Below, piece after piece: positions 1-10,699 of a DNA stretch of 41,336 bases. The notes below the pieces were generated by a model. That model was given only the letters and a program-made list of their open reading frames with translations, did no database searches and was not told where the DNA came from. Position 1 is the first letter of the stretch; every line of letters begins with the position of its first letter. The DNA lies in contig JBDRUV010000009.1 in assembly GCA_039801505.1 (NCBI GenBank), positions 1 through 41,336 of the forward strand, given 5' to 3'. The stretch is from a candidate division WOR-3 bacterium. GTDB taxonomy: Bacteria > Hydrothermota > Tepidihabitantia > Tepidihabitantales > CAIPLT01. The translations under genes were made by a program, and so were the position numbers.

Positions 1-1
1 C

Positions 2-544
2 ATGGCGGCAAGGAAGGGACCAGTGACTGAACTTAAAGAAAATTACCACAAACTTACCGAAGAGCTTAGAATTTGTAAAGAGGCGTTGCTGCGGGCTTTA
101 GCTGATTTTGAAAATTTTCGCAAACGCAAAGAGCGAGAATTTTGTGAATTCCGCGAATATGCCAACGAAAATCTGCTTTCAGAATTAATTCCAGCCTTAG
201 AAAACTTTGACCGGGCATTTTCCTTTGCAAAGCTCTCAAGCGAAAACAACAATTTACTTAAAGGTATTGAAATTGCCTATCGCCAATTGCAAGGCGTCTT
301 AGAAAAGTTTGGTCTTAAAGAATACTCATGTCTAGACCAAACTTTTGATCCTAAATTAGCTGAGGTTGTGGGGTGTCTAGAAAATAACGATTTGCCAGAA
401 AATACTGTGATTGAAGAACTTAACAAAGGCTACCAATATCGGGATAAAATCCTGCGGCCAGCCAAGGTAATTGTTAGTAAAAAATCTAACAAAGAGCCAA
501 AAAGCCCTGAAGAATCGAGTGCAAAGGAGTGTGATAATCAATAA
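2..544 (+). CDS. grpE: GrpE, nucleotide exchange factor of DnaK (possibly 5'-truncated)
   Basis: GrpE releases ADP from DnaK in the cytoplasmic Hsp70 cycle. The first ~60 residues are a charged helix of the GrpE dimer coiled coil, with the conserved ADFENFRKR stretch near residues 34-42. The C-terminal half carries the beta-domain pattern (FDPKLAEVVG near 116-125, then a K-I-LRPAKVIVSK ending near 150-160). The tail is charged and disordered. At 180 aa it lacks the acidic N-terminal extension typical of the family. The ATG lies at base 2, so the true start may be upstream of the window. It is first in a grpE-dnaK-dnaJ-rsmE series. hrcA, the usual upstream partner, would be outside the window. 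Family assignment is secure; the start is not. Confidence 0.93.
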   Translation: MAARKGPVTELKENYHKLTEELRICKEALLRALADFENFRKRKEREFCEFREYANENLLSELIPALENFDRAFSFAKLSSENNNLLKGIEIAYRQLQGVLEKFGLKEYSCLDQTFDPKLAEVVGCLENNDLPENTVIEELNKGYQYRDKILRPAKVIVSKKSNKEPKSPEESSAKECDNQ

Positions 545-549
545 AAATT

Positions 550-596
550 AAATCTTTTCCCGAAATCATAAGTCTAATAAAGTGAAAAGATTTTTT
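550..596 (+). terminator. Inverted repeat with T-run between grpE and dnaK (attenuator or weak terminator)
   Basis: AAATCTTTTC at 550-559 is exactly complementary to GAAAAGATTT at 584-593, with 24 nt between the arms and a six-T run at 591-596. The stem is AT-rich and the loop long, so it would be a weak intrinsic terminator. It sits in the only sizeable gap of the heat-shock block. It could trim grpE relative to dnaK expression or stabilise an mRNA end. It does not match the CIRCE operator of HrcA. Confidence 0.35.
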
Positions 597-615
597 ATGA
601 TTAACGGAGGCAATT

Positions 616-2505
616 ATGTCAAAGATAATTGGAATTGATTTAGGAACAACTTTCTCATGTGTTGCCGTAATGGAACGAGGTCAACCAGTGGTGATTCCTA
701 ATCCTGAAGGCGGTCGAACAACCCCCTCGGTAGTGGCATTCGGCACGGAGCGGCTGGTTGGTACTTTAGCTAAGCGTCAGGCAATAATTAACCCTGAACG
801 CACCATTTATTCCATCAAGCGGTTTATGGGTCGACGCTACTCTGAGGTAACCGAGGAAATTAAGCGTGTCCCCTATAAGGTTGTGCAAGCCCCAAATGGT
901 GATGCCTGGGTTGAGGTTGAAGGCAAAACTTATTCGCCGCCGGAGATCTCAGCCATGATTCTTCAATATCTCAAAAAAGCTGCGGAATCCTATCTGGGTG
1001 AGCCGGTGACCAAAGCGGTGATCACGGTACCGGCTTATTTTAACGATTCCCAACGCCAAGCTACCAAAGATGCTGGTAAAATTGCCGGTCTCGAGGTATT
1101 GCGAATTATCAACGAACCGACCGCAGCGGCCTTGGCTTACGGATTAGATAAGAAAAAGAACGAAAAGATTGCGGTTTATGATTTGGGTGGAGGAACTTTC
1201 GATATCTCAATATTAGAGATCGGCGAAGGAGTCTTTGAAGTCCTCTCGACAAATGGTAATACGCACCTGGGTGGTGATGACTTTGACACCAGAATTATGG
1301 AATGGATCATTGAAGAATTTCGCAAAGAACACGGTATTGATCTCTCTAAAGACCGCACGGCGCTTCAAAGAATTCGAGAAGCAGCTGAAAAAGCTAAATG
1401 TGAACTCTCCACAGCCATGGAGACCACGATTAGTTTACCATTTATTTACTCCGATCCTCAAAAAGGCCCATTACATATTGAATATCGACTCACGCGAGCC
1501 AAGCTTGAGATGTTGGTTGATGACTTAATTCAAAGTACCTTAGAACCGGTGAAACGGGCCTTAGAGGATGCGAAACTGACGCCTCGCGATATTGATGAGG
1601 TAATCTTAGTTGGTGGTCAGACGCGCATGCCTAAAGTTCAAGAAGTCGTAAGAAACTTCTTTGGTAAAGAGCCGCATAAAGGTATTAATCCGGACGAAGT
1701 CGTAGCAATTGGCGCCGCAATTCAAGCCGCGGTATTAGCTGGTGAGGTCAAAGATATCGTATTGCTCGATGTGACACCGCTATCCTTAGGAATTGAAACT
1801 TTAGGTGGTGTGATGACCAAAATTATTGAACGCAATACCACAATACCCACCCGCAAAAGCCAGATCTTTACCACGGCTGAAGATAATCAGACCGCGGTTA
1901 CGATCCATGTGCTCCAAGGTGAACGGGAATTGGCTTGCGATAATCGAACCTTGGGTCGTTTTGAGCTATATGGTATTCCACCCGCACCGCGTGGTGTCCC
2001 GCAAATTGAGGTAACTTTTGATATTGATGCTGACGGTATCCTGCATGTGTCAGCTAAAGATTTAGCTACCGGCAAAGAACAGAGTATTCGAATTACCGCT
2101 TCTTCGGGGCTAACTAAAGAAGATATTGAACGGGCAATTAAAGATGCTGAAGCCCATGCGGCTGAAGACCGGGCTAAGCGGGAGCTGATTGAAGCACGCA
2201 ATCGAGCTGATACTGTCATATATCATACCGAAAAGAGTCTTAAAGAGTTTGGCGATAAAATCTCAGCTGAGGATCGCAAAAATATCGAAGATGCCATTAG
2301 CCGACTCAAAGAATCGATGAAGGGTAATGATAAAGCCCAAATCGAACGGGATATTGAAAATCTTCAGAAAGCATCCTATAAGTTAGCCGAGGAAATGTAT
2401 CGCCAGGCCCGAGCCAGTAGTCAGACTACCGAGCAGAAAACTCAGCAAGATAAAAAAGTTAACGCTGATTATCAAGTCTATGACGAAGGAGATGAGAAGA
2501 AATAA
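616..2505 (+). CDS. dnaK: Chaperone DnaK (Hsp70)
   Basis: This is the ATP-dependent Hsp70 chaperone, which folds and protects cytoplasmic proteins together with DnaJ and GrpE. At 629 aa it has the family's usual length. The actin-like ATPase domain shows the phosphate-1 motif IDLGTTFSC near residue 7, the phosphate-2 motif [14 protein letters not shown] near 190 and the adenosine motif [13 protein letters not shown] near 330. The substrate-binding domain and helical lid follow, ending in an acidic YDEGDEKK tail. GGAGG at 606-610, five bases before the ATG, fixes the start. dnaJ begins 7 bp downstream. An inverted repeat separates it from grpE. Confidence 0.98.
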   Translation: MSKIIGIDLGTTFSCVAVMERGQPVVIPNPEGGRTTPSVVAFGTERLVGTLAKRQAIINPERTIYSIKRFMGRRYSEVTEEIKRVPYKVVQAPNGDAWVEVEGKTYSPPEISAMILQYLKKAAESYLGEPVTKAVITVPAYFNDSQRQATKDAGKIAGLEVLRIINEPTAAALAYGLDKKKNEKIAVYDLGGGTFDISILEIGEGVFEVLSTNGNTHLGGDDFDTRIMEWIIEEFRKEHGIDLSKDRTALQRIREAAEKAKCELSTAMETTISLPFIYSDPQKGPLHIEYRLTRAKLEMLVDDLIQSTLEPVKRALEDAKLTPRDIDEVILVGGQTRMPKVQEVVRNFFGKEPHKGINPDEVVAIGAAIQAAVLAGEVKDIVLLDVTPLSLGIETLGGVMTKIIERNTTIPTRKSQIFTTAEDNQTAVTIHVLQGERELACDNRTLGRFELYGIPPAPRGVPQIEVTFDIDADGILHVSAKDLATGKEQSIRITASSGLTKEDIERAIKDAEAHAAEDRAKRELIEARNRADTVIYHTEKSLKEFGDKISAEDRKNIEDAISRLKESMKGNDKAQIERDIENLQKASYKLAEEMYRQARASSQTTEQKTQQDKKVNADYQVYDEGDEKK

Positions 2506-2512
2506 TTAATTA

Positions 2513-3652
2513 ATGGCCAAACGAGATTACTACGAAATTTTGGGGGTATCGCGTAACGCCACAACCGAGGAGATAAAGTCGGCTTATCGGCGACTGGCGA
2601 AACAGTATCATCCGGACATGAACCCCCAGAATAAAAAAGAGGCTGAAGAGAAGTTTAAAGAACTCTCTGAGGCTTATGAGGTCCTAGTTGATCCTGAAAA
2701 ACGTAAGTTGTACGATATGTATGGCCACGAAGGCGTATCTTCCCGATTTAGTCCCGGCGGTTTTCAATGGCGCGATTTCACCCATGCTGAGGATTTACGA
2801 GATATCTTTGGCGACATTTTTGATTTTTCCCGAATTTTCGATGACCTGCGCGAGGGTAGTATTTTTGACCTATTTACCAACCGCACCACTAGTCGCACTA
2901 CTTCACGCAGTCGTGGTCGGGATATTCATGTAAGACTTTTTCTGTCCCTTGAAGAAATTGCTGAAGGCGCTACTAAAGAAATTACGTTTTCTCGATACGA
3001 ACGATGCGATACCTGTCGTGGAATTGGCGGTAGTGAATACACAACTTGTCCGGTTTGTCGGGGCTCTGGTCAACACCGTCAGGTTTCAAGAAGTGTTTTT
3101 GGACAATTTATTCAAATCACAACTTGTCCAGAATGCGGTGGCGAAGGTAAGGTAATTCGAAATAAATGTCCAAGATGTCAAGGTGAAGGTCGGGTGCGCG
3201 TGGAACGCACATTAAGGGTTAATATCCCCGCCGGCGTGACAACGGGCAATTACATATCTTTACGAGGTGAAGGTCACTATGGACCAGGTGGTAAAGGAAA
3301 CGTGATTATCGAAATCGCAGAAAAAGAACATCCGTTATTTTTACGCCAAGGTGATGATATCGTTGTGGAAGTGCCGATAAGCGTCACAACAGCGGTATTG
3401 GGTGGTGAGATTGAAGTACCAACTCTACAGGGATCTAGAAAAGTGAAAATCCCAGCTGGTGTCCAACATGGTGAGGTTATTCGGGTTAAAAATTTAGGCC
3501 TGAAAAGAACATCTGGTGGTCGAGGTGATTTACTAGTTCGGATTGCAATACATGTCCCTAAGACAATTTCAACGACTGAGAAAAATCTCTATAAAGAATT
3601 AGAAAAATTACGCACGGAAACAATTCCGGGACCAAGAAAACCAACTTTGTAA
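2513..3652 (+). CDS. dnaJ: Chaperone DnaJ (Hsp40, type I)
   Basis: DnaJ delivers substrates to DnaK and stimulates its ATPase. The J domain occupies residues ~1-70 with the HPD motif in YHPDMNP. A Gly/Phe-rich segment follows (~75-130). Four CxxCxGxG-type zinc-binding repeats ([32 protein letters not shown]) lie at ~165-230, and the C-terminal beta-sandwich client-binding domains run to ~355. All features of a class A DnaJ are present at normal length (379 aa). It starts 7 bp after the dnaK stop, with no good Shine-Dalgarno at proper distance, so it may be translated by coupling to dnaK. rsmE starts 5 bp after its stop. Confidence 0.97.
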   Translation: MAKRDYYEILGVSRNATTEEIKSAYRRLAKQYHPDMNPQNKKEAEEKFKELSEAYEVLVDPEKRKLYDMYGHEGVSSRFSPGGFQWRDFTHAEDLRDIFGDIFDFSRIFDDLREGSIFDLFTNRTTSRTTSRSRGRDIHVRLFLSLEEIAEGATKEITFSRYERCDTCRGIGGSEYTTCPVCRGSGQHRQVSRSVFGQFIQITTCPECGGEGKVIRNKCPRCQGEGRVRVERTLRVNIPAGVTTGNYISLRGEGHYGPGGKGNVIIEIAEKEHPLFLRQGDDIVVEVPISVTTAVLGGEIEVPTLQGSRKVKIPAGVQHGEVIRVKNLGLKRTSGGRGDLLVRIAIHVPKTISTTEKNLYKELEKLRTETIPGPRKPTL

Positions 3653-3657
3653 TTAAT

Positions 3658-4374
3658 ATGGAGTTATACTACGCGCCGAAATCGAGTATTGAAAACAATT
3701 TAATAAAAATTACCGGCGAAGAGTTTCATCACATCAAAAATGTGATGCGTCACAAGGTAGGTGATGTAATTTATGTCACGGATGGCGAAGGAACTGAATA
3801 CCGCGCAGAAATTGAAAAAATCACTAAGACCTATATTCAACTCCAAATACTTAATAAATCAATTGGCCAACGAGAACCAAAGATAAAGGTTACATTAGCT
3901 CAATGTCTCATCAAAGGCAATCGCATGGACATTGTTATTGAAAAGACTACAGAACTGGGTATATACGGCATAATTCCTGTAGTATCACACCGAACTATTG
4001 CTCGAATGACTGACAATAAAAAACAACATTTTCAAAATATTATGATTTCGGCTATGAAATCTTCAACCCGAACTTATCTACCTAAATTGCATGACGAAAT
4101 AACCTATCAGGACTTACTAAACACTACCAATCGCTACGATTTAACACTTTTGGGTTGGGAAGCTGAAACCAAACTTCATTTGATGGATGTTAATCTTAAT
4201 AATTGCAATAATATTTTATTAATAACCGGACCCGAAGGTGGTTTTACTGATGAAGAAATCGCTTTAGCAAAATCAAAGGATATAATGTTATTCAGTTTAG
4301 GCCCTAGACGCCTAAGGGCTGAAACAGCATCAATAATGGCCCTATCGGTAATATTGGCTAAAGGCAAATGTTAA
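3658..4374 (+). CDS. rsmE: 16S rRNA (uracil-1498-N3)-methyltransferase RsmE
   Basis: RsmE methylates N3 of U1498 in helix 44 of 16S rRNA using SAM. The 238-aa protein has the N-terminal PUA-like domain (EFHHIKNVMRHKVGD near residues 22-36). It then has the SPOUT methyltransferase domain with the trefoil-knot motifs LLITGPEGGFTDEE near 185 and SLGPRRLRAETAS near 212. rsmE commonly follows dnaJ (or dnaJ-prmA) in Firmicutes and other phyla, and prmA is absent here. The gene is packed between dnaJ and rpsU and is probably part of the same transcript. Confidence 0.95.
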   Translation: MELYYAPKSSIENNLIKITGEEFHHIKNVMRHKVGDVIYVTDGEGTEYRAEIEKITKTYIQLQILNKSIGQREPKIKVTLAQCLIKGNRMDIVIEKTTELGIYGIIPVVSHRTIARMTDNKKQHFQNIMISAMKSSTRTYLPKLHDEITYQDLLNTTNRYDLTLLGWEAETKLHLMDVNLNNCNNILLITGPEGGFTDEEIALAKSKDIMLFSLGPRRLRAETASIMALSVILAKGKC

Positions 4375-4413
4375 ATAAAAAAAATATTTAGAAAGGAGGT
4401 GTATGAATTTAAT

Positions 4414-4614
4414 ATGTCAGAAATTTATGTAAAAGAAGGAGAAAGTTACGAAAGCTTCATCAGACGTTTTCGACGGGCCTGCGAACGAGCCGGGATACCC
4501 CGGGAAATCAAAAAACGCGAATTCTATGAAAAACCTAGTGAACGACGCAAACGCAAACTCGCTGAAGCACGCCGTAAACTCTTGCGCCGTCTACAAGAGC
4601 AAGAAGGTCGTTAA
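4414..4614 (+). CDS. rpsU: 30S ribosomal protein S21
   Basis: Short, very basic protein matching bS21: it begins EIYVKEGESYESFIRRFRRA and ends in an Arg/Lys-rich helix. S21 acts during initiation near the anti-Shine-Dalgarno region. I take the ATG at 4414 rather than the in-frame GTG at 4399, because the GTG overlaps the strong AAAGGAGG at 4392-4399, which serves as ribosome-binding site. The 14-nt distance to the ATG is somewhat long. The stop codon overlaps the mutS2 start by one base (TAATG). rpsU opens the classical rpsU-dnaG-rpoD macromolecular-synthesis group, here with mutS2 inserted. Confidence 0.95.
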   Translation: MSEIYVKEGESYESFIRRFRRACERAGIPREIKKREFYEKPSERRKRKLAEARRKLLRRLQEQEGR

Positions 4615-6959
4615 TGTTTAACCAAGAAGAACTTTTTAATCGCGCAGCAAGGCTGCTTGAATTCGATCGCATTCTTGAAGACGTTGCGTTTTTTGCGCAA
4701 ACGCCGCTTGGTAAAGAGTTGATTTACAAAACTAAGCCTTTAAATTCAATTGTTGAACTAAAAAGCGAGCATGAAATTTTAGACGAAGTCTTAAAACTTC
4801 AAGAATCCTGGAACCTTAAAGATATCTACGATTTCCGTCGCGAATTAAGCACCATTGCCGATCTATCCACCCTCTCCCCTGTTTTTTATCGAAACATTTT
4901 AAGAAACATGCAGATTTTCCGCAAAATTCGAGATTTTTTCCATAACCACCACACAAAATACCCTAAGCTATCTCAGCTTACTCAAAACTTAGTAGTCAAT
5001 GAAGAGTTTGAGAGATTAATCGACCAAACTATTGATGAATACGGGGAAATTCGAAGCACCGCATCCGAAGAATTAAAAATTATACGAGAAAAGTTGCACG
5101 ACCAGCGTGCTTTAATTTTAACTAAGCTCAAAAAAATCCTTGACTCTAATCGTAGATATCTTCAAAGCACCGAAATTGCCTTAAAGAACAATCGCTTCTG
5201 TCTGCCAGTAAAAATTGAATACCAATCAAATGTTTCAGGAATTATCCATGAATTCTCCGAAGCCCAAAAAACTATTTTTGTGGAACCATTAGAACTTATC
5301 GTGGAACAAAACCATTATACTAAACTAAAGACTCAGGAAAAAGAGGAAGAACGCAAAATTCTAAAAACAATTGCTCAAAATTGTTTAAAAATAAAAGACA
5401 AACTGGTACACTCCCTAGAAATAATCGGCCAACTTGATTTACTGTTTGCTAAAAAGGCTTACATTCTACAAAACAATTGTGTCCGACCAGTAGTCACCAC
5501 CTACGGTGCATTAAAGATTTACGGTGGAGTTAATCCGATACTTAAAAAAACTAAAAAAGAAATAGTACCGCTCGATATTTCACTTGATGATAATATTAAA
5601 GTTGTTTTAATTTCGGGACCAAATGCCGGTGGTAAAACAGTGGCCTTAAAAACAATAGGTATCTTATCACTAATGGCAATATGTGGTTTTTATATCCCGG
5701 CCGATCCTAATACGCAAATACCATTTTTTAAAAAAATTTTTGTGGAAATTGGTGATGAACAGTCTCTCGAGAATAATCTTTCATCCTTTAGTGCGCACTT
5801 AACAAGAATCAACAAGATATTAAATGCCGCTGACGAAAAAAGTTTAATTTTAATCGATGAAATCTGTTCATCAACCGATCCTGACGAAGGATCAGCATTA
5901 GCATTTGCTATTCTTGAGGCCCTTAAGGATAAAAAAAGCCTGACTTTAGCAACTAGTCATTTCGGAAAATTAAAATCACTTGTCGCCCAGGCTTCAGGTA
6001 TGTTAAATGCGGCAATGGAGTTTTCAAACCAACCCACTTATCGATTAAGACTCGGCTGCTATGGAGAATCGAGTGCAATAGTAATTTGTAGGCAATTGGG
6101 TGTTTCCGAGAAAATTTTAAAAAACGCTGAAAAATATCTTGATAAAGAACGCGTCCAGTTATCAAAGAAAATAAATGAATTGAATCTTGAAATACAAAAA
6201 TATTATAAACTCAACAGTGAATTAGAAAGCGCTAAAACCACATTAGAAAACACAAAAAGAGATTTAGAGACCAAACTCATTAGTCTTCGCGAACAGTTAA
6301 ATGAGGAAAAACAAAAACTACTAAAATTAAAACAATCGTGGCTAATTAATGCTCGGCGTAAAATCGAACAATTAATTCAAGAGATTAAAGAAACCCAAGC
6401 CGAGAAGGAAACAATTAAGAAAGCCAAAGAATATATTCAAAATGAATTGGCTACGGTTAGTAACGAATTAGTTGCACTAAATCATTTCGATAGCAATTCT
6501 GATGACAATTTTAGTATTGGTGACTATGTGTATAGCAAAACTTACAAAAAAACTGGACGAATTATTGAACGCAACAGAAAATTATATACAGTGGCCATTG
6601 GCAATATAAAAATTGAGTTGCCCCCATTTGATCTAATTAAGGCCGGTCCTCCGGCGGAAAGTTATAACGACGACAATTTAGATCGTCGGACATCGGTTAA
6701 AGAACAATTTGAATCTGTTCTTAATATTCGTGGTCTAAATAAAGAAGAAGCTTTATATTTGCTAAATAAATTCTTAGATACGGCTTATGAGAATAATATT
6801 ACAGAAGTAAAGGTCATTCATGGCAAAGGTAAGGGTATTTTAAAGGATTTGGTTTGGGAGCATTTAAAGACTGACAAGCGGGTTAAGCGCTTTTCGTTAG
6901 GCGAAAGTTATGAGGGTGGCCAAGGTGTTACTAAGATAGAACTTAAAGCACAGATATGA
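4614..6959 (+). CDS. mutS2: MutS2 family ATPase with C-terminal Smr domain
   Basis: MutS2 is a MutS paralogue lacking the mismatch-recognition domains. It has been linked to suppression of recombination and to rescue of collided ribosomes. The 781-aa protein shows the core/lever region (1-300), Walker A GPNAGGKT at ~336-343, Walker B LILIDEICSSTDP near 415, a long coiled coil (~510-620), a KOW-like segment (~635-675) and an Smr domain (~700-781) with HGKGKG. The usual LDLRG at the start of Smr reads LNIRG, so Asp is replaced by Asn. mutS2 sits between rpsU and dnaG and overlaps dnaG by 4 bp. Confidence 0.95.
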   Translation: MFNQEELFNRAARLLEFDRILEDVAFFAQTPLGKELIYKTKPLNSIVELKSEHEILDEVLKLQESWNLKDIYDFRRELSTIADLSTLSPVFYRNILRNMQIFRKIRDFFHNHHTKYPKLSQLTQNLVVNEEFERLIDQTIDEYGEIRSTASEELKIIREKLHDQRALILTKLKKILDSNRRYLQSTEIALKNNRFCLPVKIEYQSNVSGIIHEFSEAQKTIFVEPLELIVEQNHYTKLKTQEKEEERKILKTIAQNCLKIKDKLVHSLEIIGQLDLLFAKKAYILQNNCVRPVVTTYGALKIYGGVNPILKKTKKEIVPLDISLDDNIKVVLISGPNAGGKTVALKTIGILSLMAICGFYIPADPNTQIPFFKKIFVEIGDEQSLENNLSSFSAHLTRINKILNAADEKSLILIDEICSSTDPDEGSALAFAILEALKDKKSLTLATSHFGKLKSLVAQASGMLNAAMEFSNQPTYRLRLGCYGESSAIVICRQLGVSEKILKNAEKYLDKERVQLSKKINELNLEIQKYYKLNSELESAKTTLENTKRDLETKLISLREQLNEEKQKLLKLKQSWLINARRKIEQLIQEIKETQAEKETIKKAKEYIQNELATVSNELVALNHFDSNSDDNFSIGDYVYSKTYKKTGRIIERNRKLYTVAIGNIKIELPPFDLIKAGPPAESYNDDNLDRRTSVKEQFESVLNIRGLNKEEALYLLNKFLDTAYENNITEVKVIHGKGKGILKDLVWEHLKTDKRVKRFSLGESYEGGQGVTKIELKAQI

Positions 6960-8641
6960 TAAAACGCGAAATAATCGACCAGATAAAAGAGTCTACCGAT
7001 ATTGTACAGGTGATTGGCGAATATTTACCACTAAAACCCGCGGGGAGGAATTATCGAGCCTTATGCCCATTTCATTCAGAAAAAACCCCATCTTTTTATG
7101 TCAGCCCAGAAAAACAAATTTATCATTGCTTTGGTTGTGGTGCTAGCGGTAGTGTTATTACTTTTATTATGGAATATGAGAAAATTACATTTTTAGACGC
7201 AATAAATAAATTAGCTTCGCGATTAGGAATAAAGATTGAAACAGAAACTGGCATGTCTGAGAATAAACAGTTATACGATGCTTGCGAGTTTGCCACGCAA
7301 TATTATATGCAATGTTTGAAAAAATCGCCTACTGCTATTAATTATTTAAAAGAACGAAAACTCTCTGATGAGACAGTAGAACAGTTCCGTATTGGGTATG
7401 CCCCTAGCGGAAATGCACTTTATAATTACGCTAAAAAGGTAAACTTTTCACTTGATATTCTTGCCGAAGTAGGGCTAATTGTTAAAAAAGATGCGAATTA
7501 CACGGATTGGTTTTATAATAGAATTATTTTCCCAATATTTTCTCCGTCAGGTAAAGTAATAGGTTTTAGTGGTCGAACAATTGAAGAGAACATTGAGCCT
7601 AAATACATTAATACTCCAGAAAGCGCTATTTTTAAAAAGCGAGAATCCCTTTATGGATTCTTCCAGGCCAAAAGTTTTCTCTACAAGAATATCCCGATTC
7701 TTGTCGAAGGAAATTTTGATGTCCTGACTTTAGCGCAAAACGGTTTCAAAAGTACCATCGCCCCCTTGGGAACCGCCTTAACGCCTAACCAAACATCTTT
7801 CCTACGACGATATAGTAACAAAATCTACATTGCCTTCGATGGGGACCAGGCGGGAAAAAACGCTACGATTCGCGCTATAGAAACGCTGCTTAGTCTAGAT
7901 CTAGAACCCATGGTAGTAATATTGCCACAAGATTTTGACCCTGACCGGTTTGTAAAAACATACGGCAAAGAAAAATTTCATGAGCTATTAAACAACAGTT
8001 ATGATTATATCGATTATGTTCGATATATTCAAAATAACGACAAGGAATGCCTTAATGAACTTTTAAGGCTCACAGCTATGATCAAAGACCCATTACTTCA
8101 GGAACAGGCTATCAACAAGATATCACATAATTTCAATATTACAAAAGATACCCTTCTTTTGAAAATCCGACATGATAAAAACTATGCCCCCAAATCCACC
8201 GGCCCGGTTACTTCTTGGAAAGTTCAAACTATTATTATGTTAGAGCGACAAATCCTGTTTTCATTATTATCGAATCCACAATATTTACAAATTATTCAAA
8301 CGGAATTGCCCGAGACCTTAATTGATAGTGAGAATATCAAGAAAATTCTTCAAATTTTCTGTGAAACAAAAGACAATCCTAAAATTTCTAACATCATCGA
8401 CAAACTAAGTGATATCGAATTAAAGAAACAGCTCGCTGAATTAGCTCTTGAAAATTATCCGGTACTAACATTAGAGGAATTCAAATTAAAACTTTACGAA
8501 TATAAAATTCATAAATTGCAGGAACATATTTCTAAGGCTGAAGTAGATAAAAATAGTCAATTAGCCATTAAATTGGCAAAGGAACTTTCGGAAACTAAAA
8601 AGAAAGTGAATGAAATAAGGAGTAGAAATTATGAAAAATAA
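6956..8641 (+). CDS. dnaG: DNA primase DnaG
   Basis: DnaG synthesises RNA primers at the replication fork. The N-terminal CHC2 zinc-binding domain has C37, H40, C58 and C61 ([11 protein letters not shown] ... YHCFGCG). The catalytic core has the TOPRIM motifs [10 protein letters not shown] and, further on, [10 protein letters not shown]. The C-terminal ~150 residues form a helical, poorly conserved helicase-binding region. The length of 561 aa is close to E. coli's 581. In the TOPRIM motif the usual EGYxDV reads EGNFDV, which is unlikely to abolish function since the acidic residues remain. The gene overlaps both mutS2 and rpoD, indicating translational coupling. Confidence 0.97.
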   Translation: MIKREIIDQIKESTDIVQVIGEYLPLKPAGRNYRALCPFHSEKTPSFYVSPEKQIYHCFGCGASGSVITFIMEYEKITFLDAINKLASRLGIKIETETGMSENKQLYDACEFATQYYMQCLKKSPTAINYLKERKLSDETVEQFRIGYAPSGNALYNYAKKVNFSLDILAEVGLIVKKDANYTDWFYNRIIFPIFSPSGKVIGFSGRTIEENIEPKYINTPESAIFKKRESLYGFFQAKSFLYKNIPILVEGNFDVLTLAQNGFKSTIAPLGTALTPNQTSFLRRYSNKIYIAFDGDQAGKNATIRAIETLLSLDLEPMVVILPQDFDPDRFVKTYGKEKFHELLNNSYDYIDYVRYIQNNDKECLNELLRLTAMIKDPLLQEQAINKISHNFNITKDTLLLKIRHDKNYAPKSTGPVTSWKVQTIIMLERQILFSLLSNPQYLQIIQTELPETLIDSENIKKILQIFCETKDNPKISNIIDKLSDIELKKQLAELALENYPVLTLEEFKLKLYEYKIHKLQEHISKAEVDKNSQLAIKLAKELSETKKKVNEIRSRNYEK

Positions 8642-10220
8642 AAACGAAATAATCAATCTCATTTTAAAACAGCTTGATAAGTCTCGAAAAATAAGTTATG
8701 ACGAACTCGACCAACTAATTCCGGAAGAAATACGTTCACCCGAAGAAATCGAAGAAATTGTTGCCGAATTATCCAAGCACGGAATCGAAGTAACAGAGGA
8801 ATCAACGGCCCCCAAGACCACGCCACCGCGAATAACTAAACCAGTGATCTATAAAGCTGAGGATCCCACAAAATCATATTTCCGCGAATTAGGCCGATAT
8901 AATCTCTTAACTAAGGAAGACGAAATAAAGTATTCTAAAATGATGGAAGAGGGTTACAAAGCAATTACCCGACTCGTATTTACCCCGATTGTATTTGTGG
9001 AAAAATTAGTAAACGAGTGCGAAAAAATCAAAACCGATGAGCGCCAATTGGACCAAATTGCTCGTGTTGAATTCGAATGTTTTACAAATAAAAAAGCTCT
9101 TAATCGAGAACGAATAAAATTTATTCGAAAAATAGATGCTATCCGGGAGGATGTAATTCAACTTAAAAAATTGTATAGCAAGCCCCAAACTTCGACAACA
9201 GAAAAAAAAGCAAACGAGATTCAAAAGCGAATGTTTAACAGAATCCAATCGCTTTCACTACAACATCATTTTATAAATATGTTTATTCAAGAATTTAAAT
9301 CAAAGGCGCAAGAGGCTCTTGCCTTACAGCAAAAAATTAACGAACTCACTAGCCAGAAAAAACCACCCAAAAAGGAAATTGTGGCATTAAAGAAAAAATC
9401 GAAAGAATATAAAAATTTCTTTAGAATGGAGACAGAAAAACTAGATGAAATTCTTAAGCAAATCGACCAGGAAGAAAAAAAGATTCTTGAGGCACGCGAC
9501 CGAATGATCGAGGGGAATATCCGGCTTGTAATTTCCATCGCCAAACGGTATGTAAATCGCGGATTAGAGTTTGCTGATTTATTAGAAGAAGGTAACGTAG
9601 GATTAATTAAAGCAATTGAAAAATTTAACTACCACAAAGGGTATAAATTTTCTACCTATGCGACGTGGTGGATTAAACAAGCTATTTCCAGGGCTATCTC
9701 TGATCAGGGAAGAACCGTACGAGTTCCGGCTCATATTACAGACGTCATAAATAAAATATCTAAAGCTCAGCGGAAATTTATGCAAACTTATGGACGCGAT
9801 CCGACAACAGCCGAATTGGCTCAGCGTCTCGGAATTCCCAAAGAAAAAATCGAAGCGTTAGATAGAATTTCTCAACATAGTGTTTCACTAGATAAACCGA
9901 TCGATGATGAAGAATCGAGTTTTATTGGCGATTTCATCTACGACGAGAAAGTGCCCTCGCCAGCGCACGACACGGCTATTTCGCTACTGCGTGAAAAACT
10001 AGAAGAAGCTTTAAGTTGCCTCTCTAAGCGCGAAGCAAAAGTTTTAAAGCTCAGATTTGGCCTGGGTGATGGTAATCCGCGAACGCTAGAGGATGTTGGA
10101 CAAATTTTTAATATCACTCGAGAGCGGGTACGTCAAATTGAAGCCAAGGCAATTAAAAAGCTACAACATCCGGTCCGATTAAAAAAGCTTTCTCGATTGC
10201 GAGATATGTTTAAAATATGA
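8631..10220 (+). CDS. rpoD: Primary sigma factor RpoD (sigma70)
   Basis: Housekeeping sigma factor directing RNA polymerase to -35/-10 promoters. Region 1.1 is recognisable at residues 1-55, and region 1.2 starts at [13 protein letters not shown] (~80). A long Lys/Glu-rich helical non-conserved region spans ~100-280. Region 2 follows ([34 protein letters not shown]), then region 3, and region 4 with [21 protein letters not shown]. Region 2.4 has WWIKQAIS where E. coli has WWIRQAIT, a conservative change at the -10-reading face, in line with the TATAAT-like boxes in this window. AAGGAG at 8617-8622 is 8 nt from the ATG, inside the end of dnaG. Confidence 0.97.
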   Translation: MKNKNEIINLILKQLDKSRKISYDELDQLIPEEIRSPEEIEEIVAELSKHGIEVTEESTAPKTTPPRITKPVIYKAEDPTKSYFRELGRYNLLTKEDEIKYSKMMEEGYKAITRLVFTPIVFVEKLVNECEKIKTDERQLDQIARVEFECFTNKKALNRERIKFIRKIDAIREDVIQLKKLYSKPQTSTTEKKANEIQKRMFNRIQSLSLQHHFINMFIQEFKSKAQEALALQQKINELTSQKKPPKKEIVALKKKSKEYKNFFRMETEKLDEILKQIDQEEKKILEARDRMIEGNIRLVISIAKRYVNRGLEFADLLEEGNVGLIKAIEKFNYHKGYKFSTYATWWIKQAISRAISDQGRTVRVPAHITDVINKISKAQRKFMQTYGRDPTTAELAQRLGIPKEKIEALDRISQHSVSLDKPIDDEESSFIGDFIYDEKVPSPAHDTAISLLREKLEEALSCLSKREAKVLKLRFGLGDGNPRTLEDVGQIFNITRERVRQIEAKAIKKLQHPVRLKKLSRLRDMFKI

Positions 10221-10699
10221 AGGACTTTATAATTGGGGCGATTTCGGACACACATGATCATCTGACAAATGTCGCAAAAGCTATCGATATTTTTCGACAA
10301 AATCACGCTGATATGGTAATCCACTGTGGTGATTACGTTGCTCCGTTTACTTTACAAACATTCAAAGATCTTTCAGTTCCCTTAGTAGGAGTAATTGGAA
10401 ACTGTGACGGTGAGATAGATTTGTTACTAAAAACAGCACATGGCCTTAATTTTTCATTATACTACCCTCCACATACTTTATTGATTAATAATCGCAAAAT
10501 AATCATAACGCATAAACCAATCACTTTAAACGAACCTTATGCTATTTACCTTTATGGTCATACCCACCGAGCCGAAGTAACGTACAAAGATAATACTTTA
10601 ATTGTAAACCCAGGCGAAGCCTGTGGTTGGCTTTTTGGCAAACCTACAATTGCCTTACTGAACTTAGATAAAATTCAAGCTGAAATTATAGATCTTTAG
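10217..10699 (+). CDS. YfcE/MJ0936-family metallophosphoesterase
   Basis: Small (160 aa) calcineurin-like phosphodiesterase. The binuclear metal-site motifs are all visible: SDTHDH (8-13), CGDYV (~36-40), GNCD (~60-63), THKP (~95) and LYGHTH (~111-116). Family members hydrolyse bis-p-nitrophenyl phosphate or cyclic nucleotides in vitro; the physiological substrate here cannot be read from sequence. Its ATG overlaps the rpoD stop by 4 bp, so it ends the long + strand series. Its last 14 bp overlap the convergent membrane-protein gene, leaving no room for a dedicated terminator. Confidence 0.9.
   Translation: MKDFIIGAISDTHDHLTNVAKAIDIFRQNHADMVIHCGDYVAPFTLQTFKDLSVPLVGVIGNCDGEIDLLLKTAHGLNFSLYYPPHTLLINNRKIIITHKPITLNEPYAIYLYGHTHRAEVTYKDNTLIVNPGEACGWLFGKPTIALLNLDKIQAEIIDL

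Noticed and set aside
545-615. CIRCE/HrcA operator upstream of dnaK
   Set aside because: The inverted repeat there has different arms and a 24-nt loop; no TTAGCACTC-type sequence is present.
1887-2219. 110-codon open frame antisense to dnaK
   Set aside because: Shadow of the strongly conserved dnaK frame; composition is a Ser/Arg-rich antisense product with no start signal.
4399-4413. GTG start for rpsU five codons upstream
   Set aside because: It overlaps the AAAGGAGG ribosome-binding site; the ATG at 4414 gives the family N-terminus.
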